A DNA stretch of 22,953 bases from a virus. The first letter of the stretch is position 1. Each line of letters opens with the position of its first letter. Shown one piece after another: positions 6,667 to 12,847 of this stretch. The translations under genes and the position numbers were made by a program. The stretch spans positions 1 through 22,953 of IMG/VR virus record IMGVR_UViG_3300001851_000501; one strand, given 5' to 3'. Under the pieces are notes generated by a model that saw nothing but the letters and a program-made list of their open reading frames with translations, ran no database searches and was not told where the DNA came from.

Positions 6667-7325
6667 GCCGCCACCTCGGCGCGCGCCGGCACCAGCTTCA
6701 AGCGCATGGCGAGCGCGTGCGTCAGGCCGACGTCGCTGAGCACGTGGTCGTGGATGGCCTGCCATGACTCGGTCGTGTCCTCGGCGACCAGTTTGCCGAT
6801 GTCGGCACCAGACACTTTGTCGAGGGTGCCGATGCCGAGCCGCTTGGCGTAGAATTTCAGCGAGTGCGCCGACAAAGCGCCCTTGAAACTGAGCACCTGC
6901 CACAGGTCAATGTGCTCGCTGCGGTAGCGGTCGATGTTCAGCACCGGAAACGGCACGTCCAGATACATGGCGCGCCGCATCAGGGCCGGCAGGTCAAAGC
7001 GGTGCCCGTTGAACGTGACGAGGCGGTCGGCTTTCCGGACGTGCTCAGCCAGCATCTTGAGGTGTTCCCGCTCCTCAAACTCGTCGCGCATCAAATAGAC
7101 GGTGGGGTCACCACCCTCCGCCCACGCGTGACCGATTGCTACGATGCGATTGCAATCAAGGTCTAGCGCCAGCTTGTCGAGGCGCGACGCCTGCGCCTTG
7201 GCGACATACTCGGCAATCTTGACGGGATCCTTGTAGGTCGCTGGCGCCGTGATCGGCTCGTCGTCCAGCCAGGCGCTCGCCTCAGGCAGGCCGACCGTTT
7301 CGATGTCGAGAATCAAATGCTTCAC
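6663..7325 (-). CDS. DEDD-family 3'-5' exonuclease (PolB-exo-like)
   Basis: A 220-aa predicted 3'-5' exonuclease with an RNase H-like fold. Exo I is LDIETVG (D7, E9), Exo II is TFNGHRFDLPAL (D111), and Exo III is HDHVLSDVGL (D198). The fold and the LDIET/FNGxxFDLP signature match stand-alone PolB-type exonucleases. In Exo III the residue normally Tyr in YxxxD is His194. The start is GTG at 7325 with a good GGGAGG ribosome site, 15 nt after the SSB-like stop. Next to an SSB-like protein it is likely to act in replication proofreading, end processing or recombination of phage DNA. Confidence 0.85.
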   Translation of the reverse strand: MKHLILDIETVGLPEASAWLDDEPITAPATYKDPVKIAEYVAKAQASRLDKLALDLDCNRIVAIGHAWAEGGDPTVYLMRDEFEEREHLKMLAEHVRKADRLVTFNGHRFDLPALMRRAMYLDVPFPVLNIDRYRSEHIDLWQVLSFKGALSAHSLKFYAKRLGIGTLDKVSGADIGKLVAEDTTESWQAIHDHVLSDVGLTHALAMRLKLVPARAEVAA

Positions 7326-7340
7326 GTCGTCCTCCCTTCC

Positions 7341-8066
7341 TTAAAACGGAATGTCGTCGTCGGTAATCGCGACCGCATCCAGCGGCTGCGGCGGCGGCGG
7401 CGGCGCCACCGCGTCGTGCTGGTCGTCTGCGTCGGCCTGCTCGCGCCGATTCGTCTGCAGGTAGGTGAAGAGATACGCCTGGAGCTGCTGATCCAGCACC
7501 TGCGCCGCCGCGTGCGTCTCGGCCGCGGCCGGCAACAGTTCAAAGCGCGGCACGCGGTAGACGACGCGGCCTTTCTTGCCCTCTTCCACGCCGGCCACCT
7601 TGATGGCGTCGGCGTACAGACGCGATTTGTGCGCCGCCTTCTTGAACTCCGACCACGACTGCAGTGCGGCGCCCTTCAACCGCAGGTTGCCGATTCGCAG
7701 CTCACCCGCGTCGTCTCTGAAGGCGAGGTAGAGCGAGGCGTGATACTTGCCGCCTTGGCGGACGACCGCGTCGCGAATGTCGCGATAGAACCCCTCGGCC
7801 AACGTGCCGTGCTTGAAGGCTTTCACGACCAACGGCTCAAGCGTCGTGTCGCGCACTTCGTTGCTGGTGATGCCCGACCGACTCTCGTCGTGCCAGCCGC
7901 GGACGCACGCGAGGGTATCCAACAACAAGAAACTGAACGGCAGCGGCACGTCGACGGTGGTCTTGGTGTCGCGGTCGTAGTAGCGCAGCAACCCCTTCTC
8001 GCCGTGCCATTCCAGCCAACGGGTGCAGGGGTGCGACTGGGTGTCGAACGAGGAGGAACGGCTCAT
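7341..8066 (-). CDS. Single-stranded DNA-binding-like protein
   Basis: A 241-aa protein. ATG at 8066 has GGGAGGT 6 nt upstream and overlaps the 29-aa microprotein stop (ATGA). The body has LEWHGEKGLLRYYD (18-31), LPFSFLLLDTLACVRGW (42-58), SNEVRD (68-73) and GGKYHASLYLAF. This is a recognisable phage family thought to bind ssDNA with an OB-like core. The tail has a Pro-run linker (PPPPPQP) and ends in DDDIPF. That acidic, Phe-terminated tip is the partner-docking signature of SSB proteins, so I infer it recruits replication or recombination proteins, perhaps the adjacent exonuclease. Confidence 0.75.
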   Translation of the reverse strand: MSRSSSFDTQSHPCTRWLEWHGEKGLLRYYDRDTKTTVDVPLPFSFLLLDTLACVRGWHDESRSGITSNEVRDTTLEPLVVKAFKHGTLAEGFYRDIRDAVVRQGGKYHASLYLAFRDDAGELRIGNLRLKGAALQSWSEFKKAAHKSRLYADAIKVAGVEEGKKGRVVYRVPRFELLPAAAETHAAAQVLDQQLQAYLFTYLQTNRREQADADDQHDAVAPPPPPQPLDAVAITDDDIPF

Positions 8067-8152
8067 CGGCGCACCTCCCGTGACGTCAGGACGTCCGCTG
8101 CGAGCAGCAGCAAACAAAAGACCGCGAGGCCGGCGCGCGCGTAGGGTTCCAC
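8063..8152 (-). CDS. Membrane microprotein, 29 aa, GTG start
   Basis: A 29-codon ORF with a GTG start at 8152 that shares one base with the stop of the zinc-ribbon gene (TAGTG) and ends in a TGA overlapping the SSB-like ATG. A strong GGGAGG sits 6 nt before the GTG. The peptide begins MEPYARAG, has one hydrophobic stretch (LAVFCLLLLAADVL, about 9-22) and ends in a basic TSREVRR. The positive tail predicts a single-span membrane peptide with its C-terminus in the cytoplasm. It falls below usual gene-length cutoffs. Function is unknown. Confidence 0.6.
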   Translation of the reverse strand: MEPYARAGLAVFCLLLLAADVLTSREVRR

Positions 8153-8451
8153 TAGCGGCCTCCCTTCGTGAACGTGTCAAGAATGTTCTGGAAGACGGGA
8201 TGCAGCGCCGGGTGCGCCGCCGCGCAGCGAGGGCAGTAGAGATTCGGCGTGCCGTAGATCCGCGTGCCGTCAGGACCGAAAAACGACTGCTCGCACGTCG
8301 GGCAGGTTTCTACCTGGTCGGCGCACGTGCCGCAGGTGGGCGACGGGTGCGAGTCGCCCTGAAAGACGTAGCTGGTGACGGCGTCGTCGCCACAGAACAG
8401 GCACGGCGCGCCGTCGGCGGTGGTGGTGTTGATCGGGTCGTTCGTGAACAC
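8152..8451 (-). CDS. Four-CxxC zinc-ribbon protein
   Basis: A 99-aa protein encoded first in the leftward early transcript. It has four CxxC pairs: C17/C20, C40/C43, C50/C53 and C73/C76. These would form two treble-clef or zinc-ribbon sites. No catalytic domain is visible, so it is probably a nucleic-acid- or protein-binding adaptor. The start is GTG at 8451. Its AAGGAG ribosome site lies in the loop of a 6-bp hairpin whose 3' arm ends on the first base of the start codon. As the promoter-proximal gene it may be an immediate-early regulator, but that is inference from position. Confidence 0.75.
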   Translation of the reverse strand: MFTNDPINTTTADGAPCLFCGDDAVTSYVFQGDSHPSPTCGTCADQVETCPTCEQSFFGPDGTRIYGTPNLYCPRCAAAHPALHPVFQNILDTFTKGGR

Positions 8452-8469
8452 TTGCGGCTCCTTCGCAAG
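8451..8469 (-). promoter_or_regulatory. Leader hairpin presenting the Shine-Dalgarno in its loop
   Basis: On the minus strand CTTGCG pairs with CGCAAG around a 7-nt loop AAGGAGC. The loop is the ribosome-binding site of the zinc-ribbon gene, and the last stem base is the G of its GTG start. It could expose the site constitutively or be the target of a translational regulator. Confidence 0.5.
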
Positions 8470-8508
8470 AAGTGCTACATGTGGCTAAACACAACCGTTC
8501 AGCCCCAC

Positions 8509-8536
8509 TTGGCACGTGACCCGTTAACAGTACTTT
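8509..8536 (+). promoter_or_regulatory. Candidate sigma70-type promoter for integrase
   Basis: -35-like TTGGCA (8509-8514) and -10-like TACTTT (8531-8536) are separated by 16 nt and point to the integrase ATG at 8582. The -35 matches five of six consensus bases; the -10 is weak. Most of this element overlaps the leftward promoter candidate. Confidence 0.4.
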
Positions 8537-8539
8537 AAC
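8523..8539. promoter_or_regulatory. Candidate operator palindrome
   Basis: GTTAA-c-AGTACT-TTAAC is a perfect 16-bp palindrome interrupted by one extra C. It covers the -10 boxes of both divergent promoter candidates, so a dimeric HTH regulator bound here could shut both. CACGTG at 8513-8518 and the 5-bp inverted repeat at 8540-8553 flank it. Confidence 0.4.
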
Positions 8540-8556
8540 ACTTGGAGTCAAGTCAA
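8527..8556 (-). promoter_or_regulatory. Candidate sigma70-type promoter for the early operon
   Basis: Read on the minus strand, TTGACT (8556-8551) is the -35 and TACTGT (8532-8527) the -10, with an 18-nt spacer. It would drive the leftward early operon beginning at 8451. The -35 matches five of six bases; the -10 is poor, which would suit an activated or repressed promoter. Confidence 0.38.
8540..8553. repeat. Short inverted repeat in the int/early intergenic region
   Basis: ACTTG and CAAGT arms with a GAGT loop. The right arm belongs to a tandem GTCAAGTCAAG direct repeat that overlaps the leftward -35. It may be a second operator half-site set or an integrase arm-type site. Confidence 0.35.
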
Positions 8557-8581
8557 GGGGGAGCGGTCGGAAGGACATACA

Positions 8582-9625
8582 ATGCCCCCCGCCTTGCGTG
8601 CCGCCGTCGCCGCCGTCGCCGCTGGCGCCGCCGTTGCGCCGTCGTTCGTCGAAATTTCAACCACTTGGCTGCATTCCGAGCGCCGCCACCCCTCCACGCT
8701 GCGAACGTATGGGTGGGCTATCCGAATTTTGGCCGAGCGCTGGCCCGCGACTGGCTGGGCGACCGACCCACGCGACGTGATCCAAGACCTCCGTCTCAAC
8801 TTTCGTCCCTCGACGGCCAACGTGTTGACGTCCGTCCTGGCGCAGCTCGGACACTACTGTCTGTCCGTCGGTTTAATTGAATCGACCAAACATTGGTATG
8901 CCAAACCGTTGCCGTCGCCGACGAGGCGCTACGACTTGACGCGGGAGGAATTCGCGAGGCTGATGCAGGTCGGCCTCGACCACCGCGGCACCTCGGGACC
9001 GCTGCCGGCGCTGCTGGGCCTGACGGGTGTCCGCATTGGCGAAGCGCTGGCACTGACCTGGACGGACGTCGAAGTGGAGGCGAGCCAACTCAACGTCCAC
9101 TCCTACTATTCAGTGGAGCGACGGACTTTTGCGTTGCCCAAGACCCGAGCGGGCTACCGCCGCATCCCGTTGTCAGAGTCCCTGCTGCAGGCGCTGCTCC
9201 GATGGCGACGCGACCCCGACCCGACCGCGTTTGTGTTTCCGCATCGGCGCCTGCCGCAGCGCCCCGTCAACATCGACGACGTGCGCGCCGAGCTGCGCCA
9301 GCTCGCCACGGCCGTCGGGATTCGCGCCACGGTCACACCGCACACGCTGCGCCACGCCTTTGCGACGGTCGGCCTGCAGGCGGGCCTCGACGTCCGCACC
9401 CTCTCGACGTTACTGGGTCACTCCGAGATCGCCGTCACGTTGACCAACTACTGCCATGTCACCGCCGACTCCCTGCGCGAAGTCCGCGCGCACGCCGAGC
9501 AGTTGCTCGAGGCGCACCAGCCGCGCACAGCAATTACAGACCGCGTGCCGCGGCCGAAACCAGTCAAGGTCACGGCTCTCACACCACGGGCAGGACGCCG
9601 TGTCCATGCGTCAGGGCGTCGGTGA
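8582..9625 (+). CDS. int: Tyrosine-recombinase integrase
   Basis: A 347-aa site-specific recombinase. After an Ala-rich 20-residue lead, residues 21-105 form a SAM-like core-binding domain (FVEISTTWL, STLRTYGWA). The catalytic domain is complete: R151 in TGVRIGEALALTW, K187 in LPKTRAGYRRIP, H254 and R257 in HTLRHAFAT, H280 in LLGHSE, and nucleophile Y290 in TNYCHV. The last 45 residues are basic and Pro-rich. A GGAAGGA ribosome site is 6 nt before the ATG. It is divergent from the early operon and convergent with the lysis cassette, overlapping the 57-aa gene by 15 nt at the 3' end. It implies a temperate lifestyle. attP is not recognised; the 8452-8581 gap is one candidate location. Confidence 0.95.
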   Translation: MPPALRAAVAAVAAGAAVAPSFVEISTTWLHSERRHPSTLRTYGWAIRILAERWPATGWATDPRDVIQDLRLNFRPSTANVLTSVLAQLGHYCLSVGLIESTKHWYAKPLPSPTRRYDLTREEFARLMQVGLDHRGTSGPLPALLGLTGVRIGEALALTWTDVEVEASQLNVHSYYSVERRTFALPKTRAGYRRIPLSESLLQALLRWRRDPDPTAFVFPHRRLPQRPVNIDDVRAELRQLATAVGIRATVTPHTLRHAFATVGLQAGLDVRTLSTLLGHSEIAVTLTNYCHVTADSLREVRAHAEQLLEAHQPRTAITDRVPRPKPVKVTALTPRAGRRVHASGRR

Positions 9626-9628
9626 CGC
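9608..9628. terminator. Inverted repeat at convergent stops, possible two-way terminator
   Basis: GCGTCA (9608-9613) pairs with TGACGC (9623-9628) around a 9-nt loop, exactly where the integrase and the 57-aa lysis-region gene end. A second pairing, GACGCC (9594-9599) with GGCGTC (9615-9620), competes. There is no U-tract, so the terminator role is tentative. Confidence 0.3.
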
Positions 9629-9784
9629 TGGCGGCGGCTGCACGTCTCGGACCGCCTGCTCAATGCGTTGTTCGACGTCGTTGACGGCGCTGATCACCGT
9701 CTTGGCTTTGGGCGGCAGCGGCAGCACCGGTGCGACGGTGCGCGCCATGTCCCACCCTTTTTTGAGAACGCCCCAGAAGCCCAT
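9611..9784 (-). CDS. Small lysis-region protein, 57 aa
   Basis: A 57-aa protein from ATG at 9784, sharing one base with the preceding TAA (TAATG). It opens with amphipathic MGFWGVLKKGWDMARTVAP, continues with a helical AKTVISAVNDVEQRIEQAV and ends in a Pro-rich tail. The aromatic and basic amphipathic N-terminus may contact membrane. It is the last gene of the lysis cassette and runs 15 nt into the integrase 3' end on the opposite strand. No family is recognised. Confidence 0.55.
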   Translation of the reverse strand: MGFWGVLKKGWDMARTVAPVLPLPPKAKTVISAVNDVEQRIEQAVRDVQPPPASPTP

Positions 9785-9969
9785 TAGCGCGACGCCGTCG
9801 CTCGTTTCTTGTCCAGGAGCGACCACGCCAGCATCGCGGCCATCGCCAGGCCATTGACCATCGTTTCGGCCTCCGACGCACTGACCATCACCTGCCGCGC
9901 CGTTAGCACCGTCACCAGCCAGCGCGCCACCGCACCGGACGCCGCACGAAGAAACATCGGATCAAGCAT
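9784..9969 (-). CDS. Small membrane protein, holin candidate
   Basis: A 61-aa protein from ATG at 9969, with GGAGG 4 nt upstream. It has a weak hydrophobic stretch (AVARWLVTVLTA, about 11-22) and a clearer one (VNGLAMAAMLAWSLLD, about 38-53), ending in KKRATASR. The R..RW-L....E..VN-LA...WSLL-KK layout resembles small putative holins of the Pam3 gp28 type. Position next to the endolysin and the PLA2-like gene supports a membrane lysis role. Hydrophobicity of the first span is low, so it could instead be an accessory membrane protein. Confidence 0.55.
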   Translation of the reverse strand: MLDPMFLRAASGAVARWLVTVLTARQVMVSASEAETMVNGLAMAAMLAWSLLDKKRATASR

Positions 9970-10249
9970 GTGACCTCCACCACGAATACAGCCGCACGCC
10001 GGCATACCGCAGCCAGGCGCGGGGCGACCAGACGCCCAGCGGCGACCGGTCGGTCAAACATTTCCAAAACAGCGCATCGGCTTCCGTGCGCGTCACCGCA
10101 ACGCCGTCCATATCGACGCCGGTGCGGCACAGGATGTCGTGCAAGAGGCAGCAGTCATGCTGCCACTCGCTGACACCCGTGCAGCCATCGCTACCGAGCG
10201 CCGCGGCCCGCGCACGCACGCGCGCCCAATAGGCGTCGTTTGGCGTCAC
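9962..10249 (-). CDS. Phospholipase A2-like protein in lysis cassette
   Basis: A 95-aa protein from GTG at 10249, chosen because it overlaps the preceding stop as GTGA; an in-frame ATG at 10279 would overlap by 34 nt. The core is GSDGCTG, then HDCCLLHDILC (C33, C34, H37, D38, C41) and later ADALFWKCL (C64). CCxxHDxC is the active-site signature of secreted phospholipase A2, with the His/Asp pair that activates water. The calcium-binding loop is only partly recognisable (GSDGCTG). In phages such proteins occur near holin and endolysin genes, so membrane-phospholipid hydrolysis during lysis is a reasonable inference. There is no signal peptide. Confidence 0.65.
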   Translation of the reverse strand: MTPNDAYWARVRARAAALGSDGCTGVSEWQHDCCLLHDILCRTGVDMDGVAVTRTEADALFWKCLTDRSPLGVWSPRAWLRYAGVRLYSWWRSHA

Positions 10250-10854
10250 AGCGGCGGCAACCCGAGCAGGGCGCGCCACTCGGCGCGATGTTTGGCGATC
10301 GAGGCGTCTAGCGTCGGCGTGACGTTCGCCAGCCAGTCATACGTCACGCGGCCAAACCAGCGGCCCACCTGTGGGTCTAACACCCGTCCCGCTTGCGCGT
10401 AGTCCGCACACAGCCGCGCGCCCACCTGATCAAAGACGGCGTCACCGGGATACGCCGGCACCGGCGGCGCGGGCGGCGGCACGGGCGGCGCTGGTGGCAC
10501 AGCACCCGGCTGTATCCACGCGGTCTGAATCGGCGCATCAGTTTTGCTGACCACCACCCACTGCGCCACCGCGCCTGGCGTTCCCGCCGCACCGATGACG
10601 TCAATCACCGTCGCCGGCGTGCCATCGACGAGGTGGTCTGGCCCTTCACCTTTGAAGCACAGCGCGTCATTGCTTAGGTCATCAGGATTGCCACGCTTGC
10701 CATTCAATCCAAACCTCGGACTAATCGCATGGCATCGAGCCGCCAGCAGCCGGATAAATTCTTCGGTGCGCGCGCTGCCGGTGTGCGCGTGCCGCCAGGC
10801 TTCGGGATACTGACGCTTGCACGCCTCGACTTCAGACAACAGATTCGGAATCAC
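10246..10854 (-). CDS. Two-domain phage protein with Pro-rich linker
   Basis: A 202-aa protein starting GTG at 10854, overlapping the endolysin stop as GTGA. Domain 1 (1-118) has EEFIRLLAARCHAISPRFGL, then GKRGNPDDLSNDAL and TPATVIDVIGAAG. The GKRGNPxDLSxDA pattern is common to unnamed phage proteins found near endolysins. Residues about 119-139 are a Pro/Ala/Val linker. Domain 2 (140-202) is helical with CADYAQAGR, VGRWFGRVTYDWLA and HRAEWRALLG. It may be a virion-associated or lysis accessory protein. No catalytic motif is clear. Confidence 0.7.
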   Translation of the reverse strand: MIPNLLSEVEACKRQYPEAWRHAHTGSARTEEFIRLLAARCHAISPRFGLNGKRGNPDDLSNDALCFKGEGPDHLVDGTPATVIDVIGAAGTPGAVAQWVVVSKTDAPIQTAWIQPGAVPPAPPVPPPAPPVPAYPGDAVFDQVGARLCADYAQAGRVLDPQVGRWFGRVTYDWLANVTPTLDASIAKHRAEWRALLGLPPL

Positions 10855-11360
10855 ACAAACTCCATCAGCCGGCGCAGCCAGCCGGCCGCAAACGCGCGCT
10901 GGGTCGGGTCGGCCGCAATCAGCGACGCCAGCGCCCGGCCGCGCGCCTGTAACAACTGTCGCGTGACCGCGTCGGCGCCCATCCGGTCAATCGCCGCGAG
11001 GGTCTGCGGCCCCAGCACGCCGTCCACTTTGACGCCGACCACGCGCTGCAGTGCGCGAATCACGCGCGCCGGCCCGCTGTGGACGCCGTAGTCCACCAGC
11101 AGCGCCTGCAACCGCGCATCGGGTACTTGGTCAAAGCCTGGTTGGCGCACGTAGCGCTGCTCGAGAATGCGAGTCGCCTCGTTCACGCTCAGCGCCGCGA
11201 CGTCTGCCGCCGTGACCGCGCGCCCGCGCCAGTCGGCCAGCGTCGCCTGCGTGATGCCGTACTTCGTCGGCCCCCCGTGGTCCGCCGGATGCTGCACAAA
11301 CTCCCCTTCACGCCGCAGCACGTCCTGCACAATGTCGCGGACGGTCGGCGTCTGGCTCAT
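10851..11360 (-). CDS. Endolysin, GH108-type muramidase
   Basis: A 169-aa peptidoglycan hydrolase. ATG at 11360 overlaps the upstream gene as ATGA; residues further upstream in frame are noise. The catalytic domain has REGEF (E18 in the place of the family's EGGY glutamate), DHGGPTKYGIT (28-37) and VDYGVHSG. Residues about 108-125 (VGVKVDGVLGPQTLAAI) form a C-terminal peptidoglycan-binding module. This is the glycosyl hydrolase 108 plus PG_binding_3 layout common in phages of Gram-negative hosts. No signal-anchor sequence is seen, so release needs a holin. It is the core of the lysis cassette. Confidence 0.9.
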   Translation of the reverse strand: MSQTPTVRDIVQDVLRREGEFVQHPADHGGPTKYGITQATLADWRGRAVTAADVAALSVNEATRILEQRYVRQPGFDQVPDARLQALLVDYGVHSGPARVIRALQRVVGVKVDGVLGPQTLAAIDRMGADAVTRQLLQARGRALASLIAADPTQRAFAAGWLRRLMEFV

Positions 11361-11569
11361 GCGCGCCGCACCCGAATGCCTGCGGCCACTTCCACGCGCG
11401 CGGTGTCCTGATCGGCTGTCACGCGCACCCACGGCTCGAGCGTGACGCACGCACACACCGTCCGCAGTTCCGTCTGCCGCAAGCGCACCGCCATGTCGTA
11501 GATGATGGCCGTCTCTGACGGCGTCGTAATCGTCAACGCGCTGCGCGAGGGGTGTGGACTAGTTGCCAT
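11357..11569 (-). CDS. Small hypothetical protein, 70 aa
   Basis: A 70-aa beta-rich protein (SALTITTPSETAIIYDMAVR, then CACVTLEPWVRVT and ARVEVAAGIRVRRA) between the XhlA-like gene and the endolysin. It overlaps the first by 11 nt and the second by 4 nt (ATGA). It has two nearby cysteines (CAC) and no membrane span or signal. No family is recognised. Its position suggests a small lysis or virion accessory. Confidence 0.55.
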   Translation of the reverse strand: MATSPHPSRSALTITTPSETAIIYDMAVRLRQTELRTVCACVTLEPWVRVTADQDTARVEVAAGIRVRRA

Positions 11570-11816
11570 GCGTCAGCGCGTAGAGTGCGGCCCCCGCGAT
11601 CACGGTCGCGTTGATTCCCAACACCCACCACACCGCACGGCTCACGGTGTCTTTGAGGTCTTTGATTTCGCGGTCGTGCCCATTCACACGCCCATTCGTG
11701 CGCGTGACTTGCACGCGAATCTCGTCCGTCAATATCTCGACGAGTCCGAGCGATAACTCTAGCCGCGCGAGCGACCGAGCAATTTCGCCCGTGGTGATCG
11801 GCTGGTCGGCGTCCAC
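11559..11816 (-). CDS. XhlA-like membrane-anchored coiled-coil protein
   Basis: An 85-aa protein with a GTG start at 11816. Residues 8-58 are a charged helical region with heptad character (EIARSLARLELSLGLVEIL, then HDREIKDLKDTVSR). Residues 61-81 form one transmembrane helix (AVWWVLGINATVIAGAALYAL) with a very short exit tail. Coiled coil followed by a C-terminal span is the haemolysin XhlA/phage lysis-accessory layout, and it sits just upstream of the endolysin. No convincing ribosome site is visible; translation may be coupled to the tail gene ending 5 nt earlier. Confidence 0.7.
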   Translation of the reverse strand: MDADQPITTGEIARSLARLELSLGLVEILTDEIRVQVTRTNGRVNGHDREIKDLKDTVSRAVWWVLGINATVIAGAALYALTHGN

Positions 11817-11821
11817 GACGA

Positions 11822-12247
11822 CTACGCGTTGGCCAGCGCCTGCAGGTCGCTCAGAATCTGCGCCGAGCGATTCGCCGGGATGATGCCTTTGGCGACGAGC
11901 GCCGCGAAAATCTGGTTGAACCGCGGGTCGGCCAGATCGACGTAATCCGCCAAGTTAAACTGCGCCATGCCCCACACGACATCCGCGTCGGTGCTGCTGT
12001 TGGCATTCGCCCACTCCTGCGGCGTCAACACGCTGACCACCTGCGACTTGGTGACGCGTGTCCTCTGTGGCGCGGGCGGCGCGGTGAACGTGTCGGTCGC
12101 GGCGTCGTACAACATTCCGACTTGGGCGTCGTGGCGGTCGGTCACGTCGATGAAGATCCAAGTGTCGTCTGGCGGAATCGGGCTGTTACCTACTCCGCAC
12201 CATTCAGATTGCGCCACACCGGCTTGCACTTGCAGGATTCGCTTCAT
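11822..12247 (-). CDS. Tail-fibre-associated protein
   Basis: A 141-aa protein from ATG at 12247, one base after the preceding TAA, with GGAG upstream. It starts MKRILQVQAGVAQSEW, contains DDTWIFIDVTDRHDAQVGML and ATDTFTAPPAP, and then a helical C-terminus (SVLTPQEWANAN, then IIPANRSAQILSDL). The xLYDAATDTFTxPP hinge is typical of short C-terminal phage tail-fibre or assembly-chaperone proteins. It is the last of six consecutive small fibre-like genes, so it probably helps fold or cap the fibre encoded upstream. Confidence 0.65.
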   Translation of the reverse strand: MKRILQVQAGVAQSEWCGVGNSPIPPDDTWIFIDVTDRHDAQVGMLYDAATDTFTAPPAPQRTRVTKSQVVSVLTPQEWANANSSTDADVVWGMAQFNLADYVDLADPRFNQIFAALVAKGIIPANRSAQILSDLQALANA

Positions 12248-12248
12248 A

Positions 12249-12836
12249 TTAGAAAAACTCCAAGACCCATCCGTAGGTCGTATTGTAATAAACGCCGCTT
12301 GCTGTGCCACGATCTGCCGTAACGGTAGTCCCGTTTGTGAGTGTAGAGGCCGTAAAAACCAAGTTAGGCGTAGAGGTGTTGTCAGCGTTCGACGATCCAG
12401 GGCTACTAATGATGATCGACTTCGACGGGTTCACTTCGGTGATCGTCGCGGTATTCGACGTGGCTCCCACAGCAGAGATGGTAATCGTGAATGCTTGCAA
12501 TGACCGCAGCAGACCCGGCGCAAATTCGATGACGACGGCGCGCAACGTATCAACGCCACCCCAATTAGCGCGTGTTACGCGCAAGTTTGTATTACTCGTG
12601 AGAGCAAGCCCATAGAAGACCGTCAGTGCGACACTCCCGCCATACGTCGTCTTCATCCCAAGAGGAATAGCGACAGCGCGTTGCGTATCGACCGATGAAA
12701 TTGAGATATTCGTCGTTGACGCGTCGATTGTACTGGACACGTATTGCACGCTCGTAATCAGCGACGACGCGCCCCACAGGCCGACCATCCCTGCGCCGCC
12801 CAGCGGCCCCGTGCGATCTGCACCACGTCTATTCAT
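12249..12836 (-). CDS. Beta-rich putative tail/receptor-binding protein
   Basis: A 195-aa protein with an AAGGAG ribosome site 7 nt upstream. After a Gly-rich N-terminus (GPLGGAGMVGLWG) it is Ser/Thr/Asn/Val-rich with alternating beta pattern, for example SISSVDTQRAVAIPL, YGGSVALTVFYGLAL and STPNLVFTASTL, ending in YGWVLEFF. That composition is typical of phage fibres, decoration proteins or adhesin tips. The coding DNA is clearly richer in A/T than the genes on either side, which suggests recent exchange of a host-range module. No named domain is recognised. Confidence 0.65.
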   Translation of the reverse strand: MNRRGADRTGPLGGAGMVGLWGASSLITSVQYVSSTIDASTTNISISSVDTQRAVAIPLGMKTTYGGSVALTVFYGLALTSNTNLRVTRANWGGVDTLRAVVIEFAPGLLRSLQAFTITISAVGATSNTATITEVNPSKSIIISSPGSSNADNTSTPNLVFTASTLTNGTTVTADRGTASGVYYNTTYGWVLEFF

Positions 12837-12847
12837 GGTGAGGCTCC

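Noticed and set aside
8452-8581. attP core in the int/early gap
   Set aside because: Short repeats are present but no core with flanking arm sites or tRNA 3'-end-like sequence can be recognised without the host attB.
8893-9684. Plus-strand ORF inside the integrase
   Set aside because: Another frame of the integrase, whose complete R-K-H-R-H-Y set is in the chosen frame.
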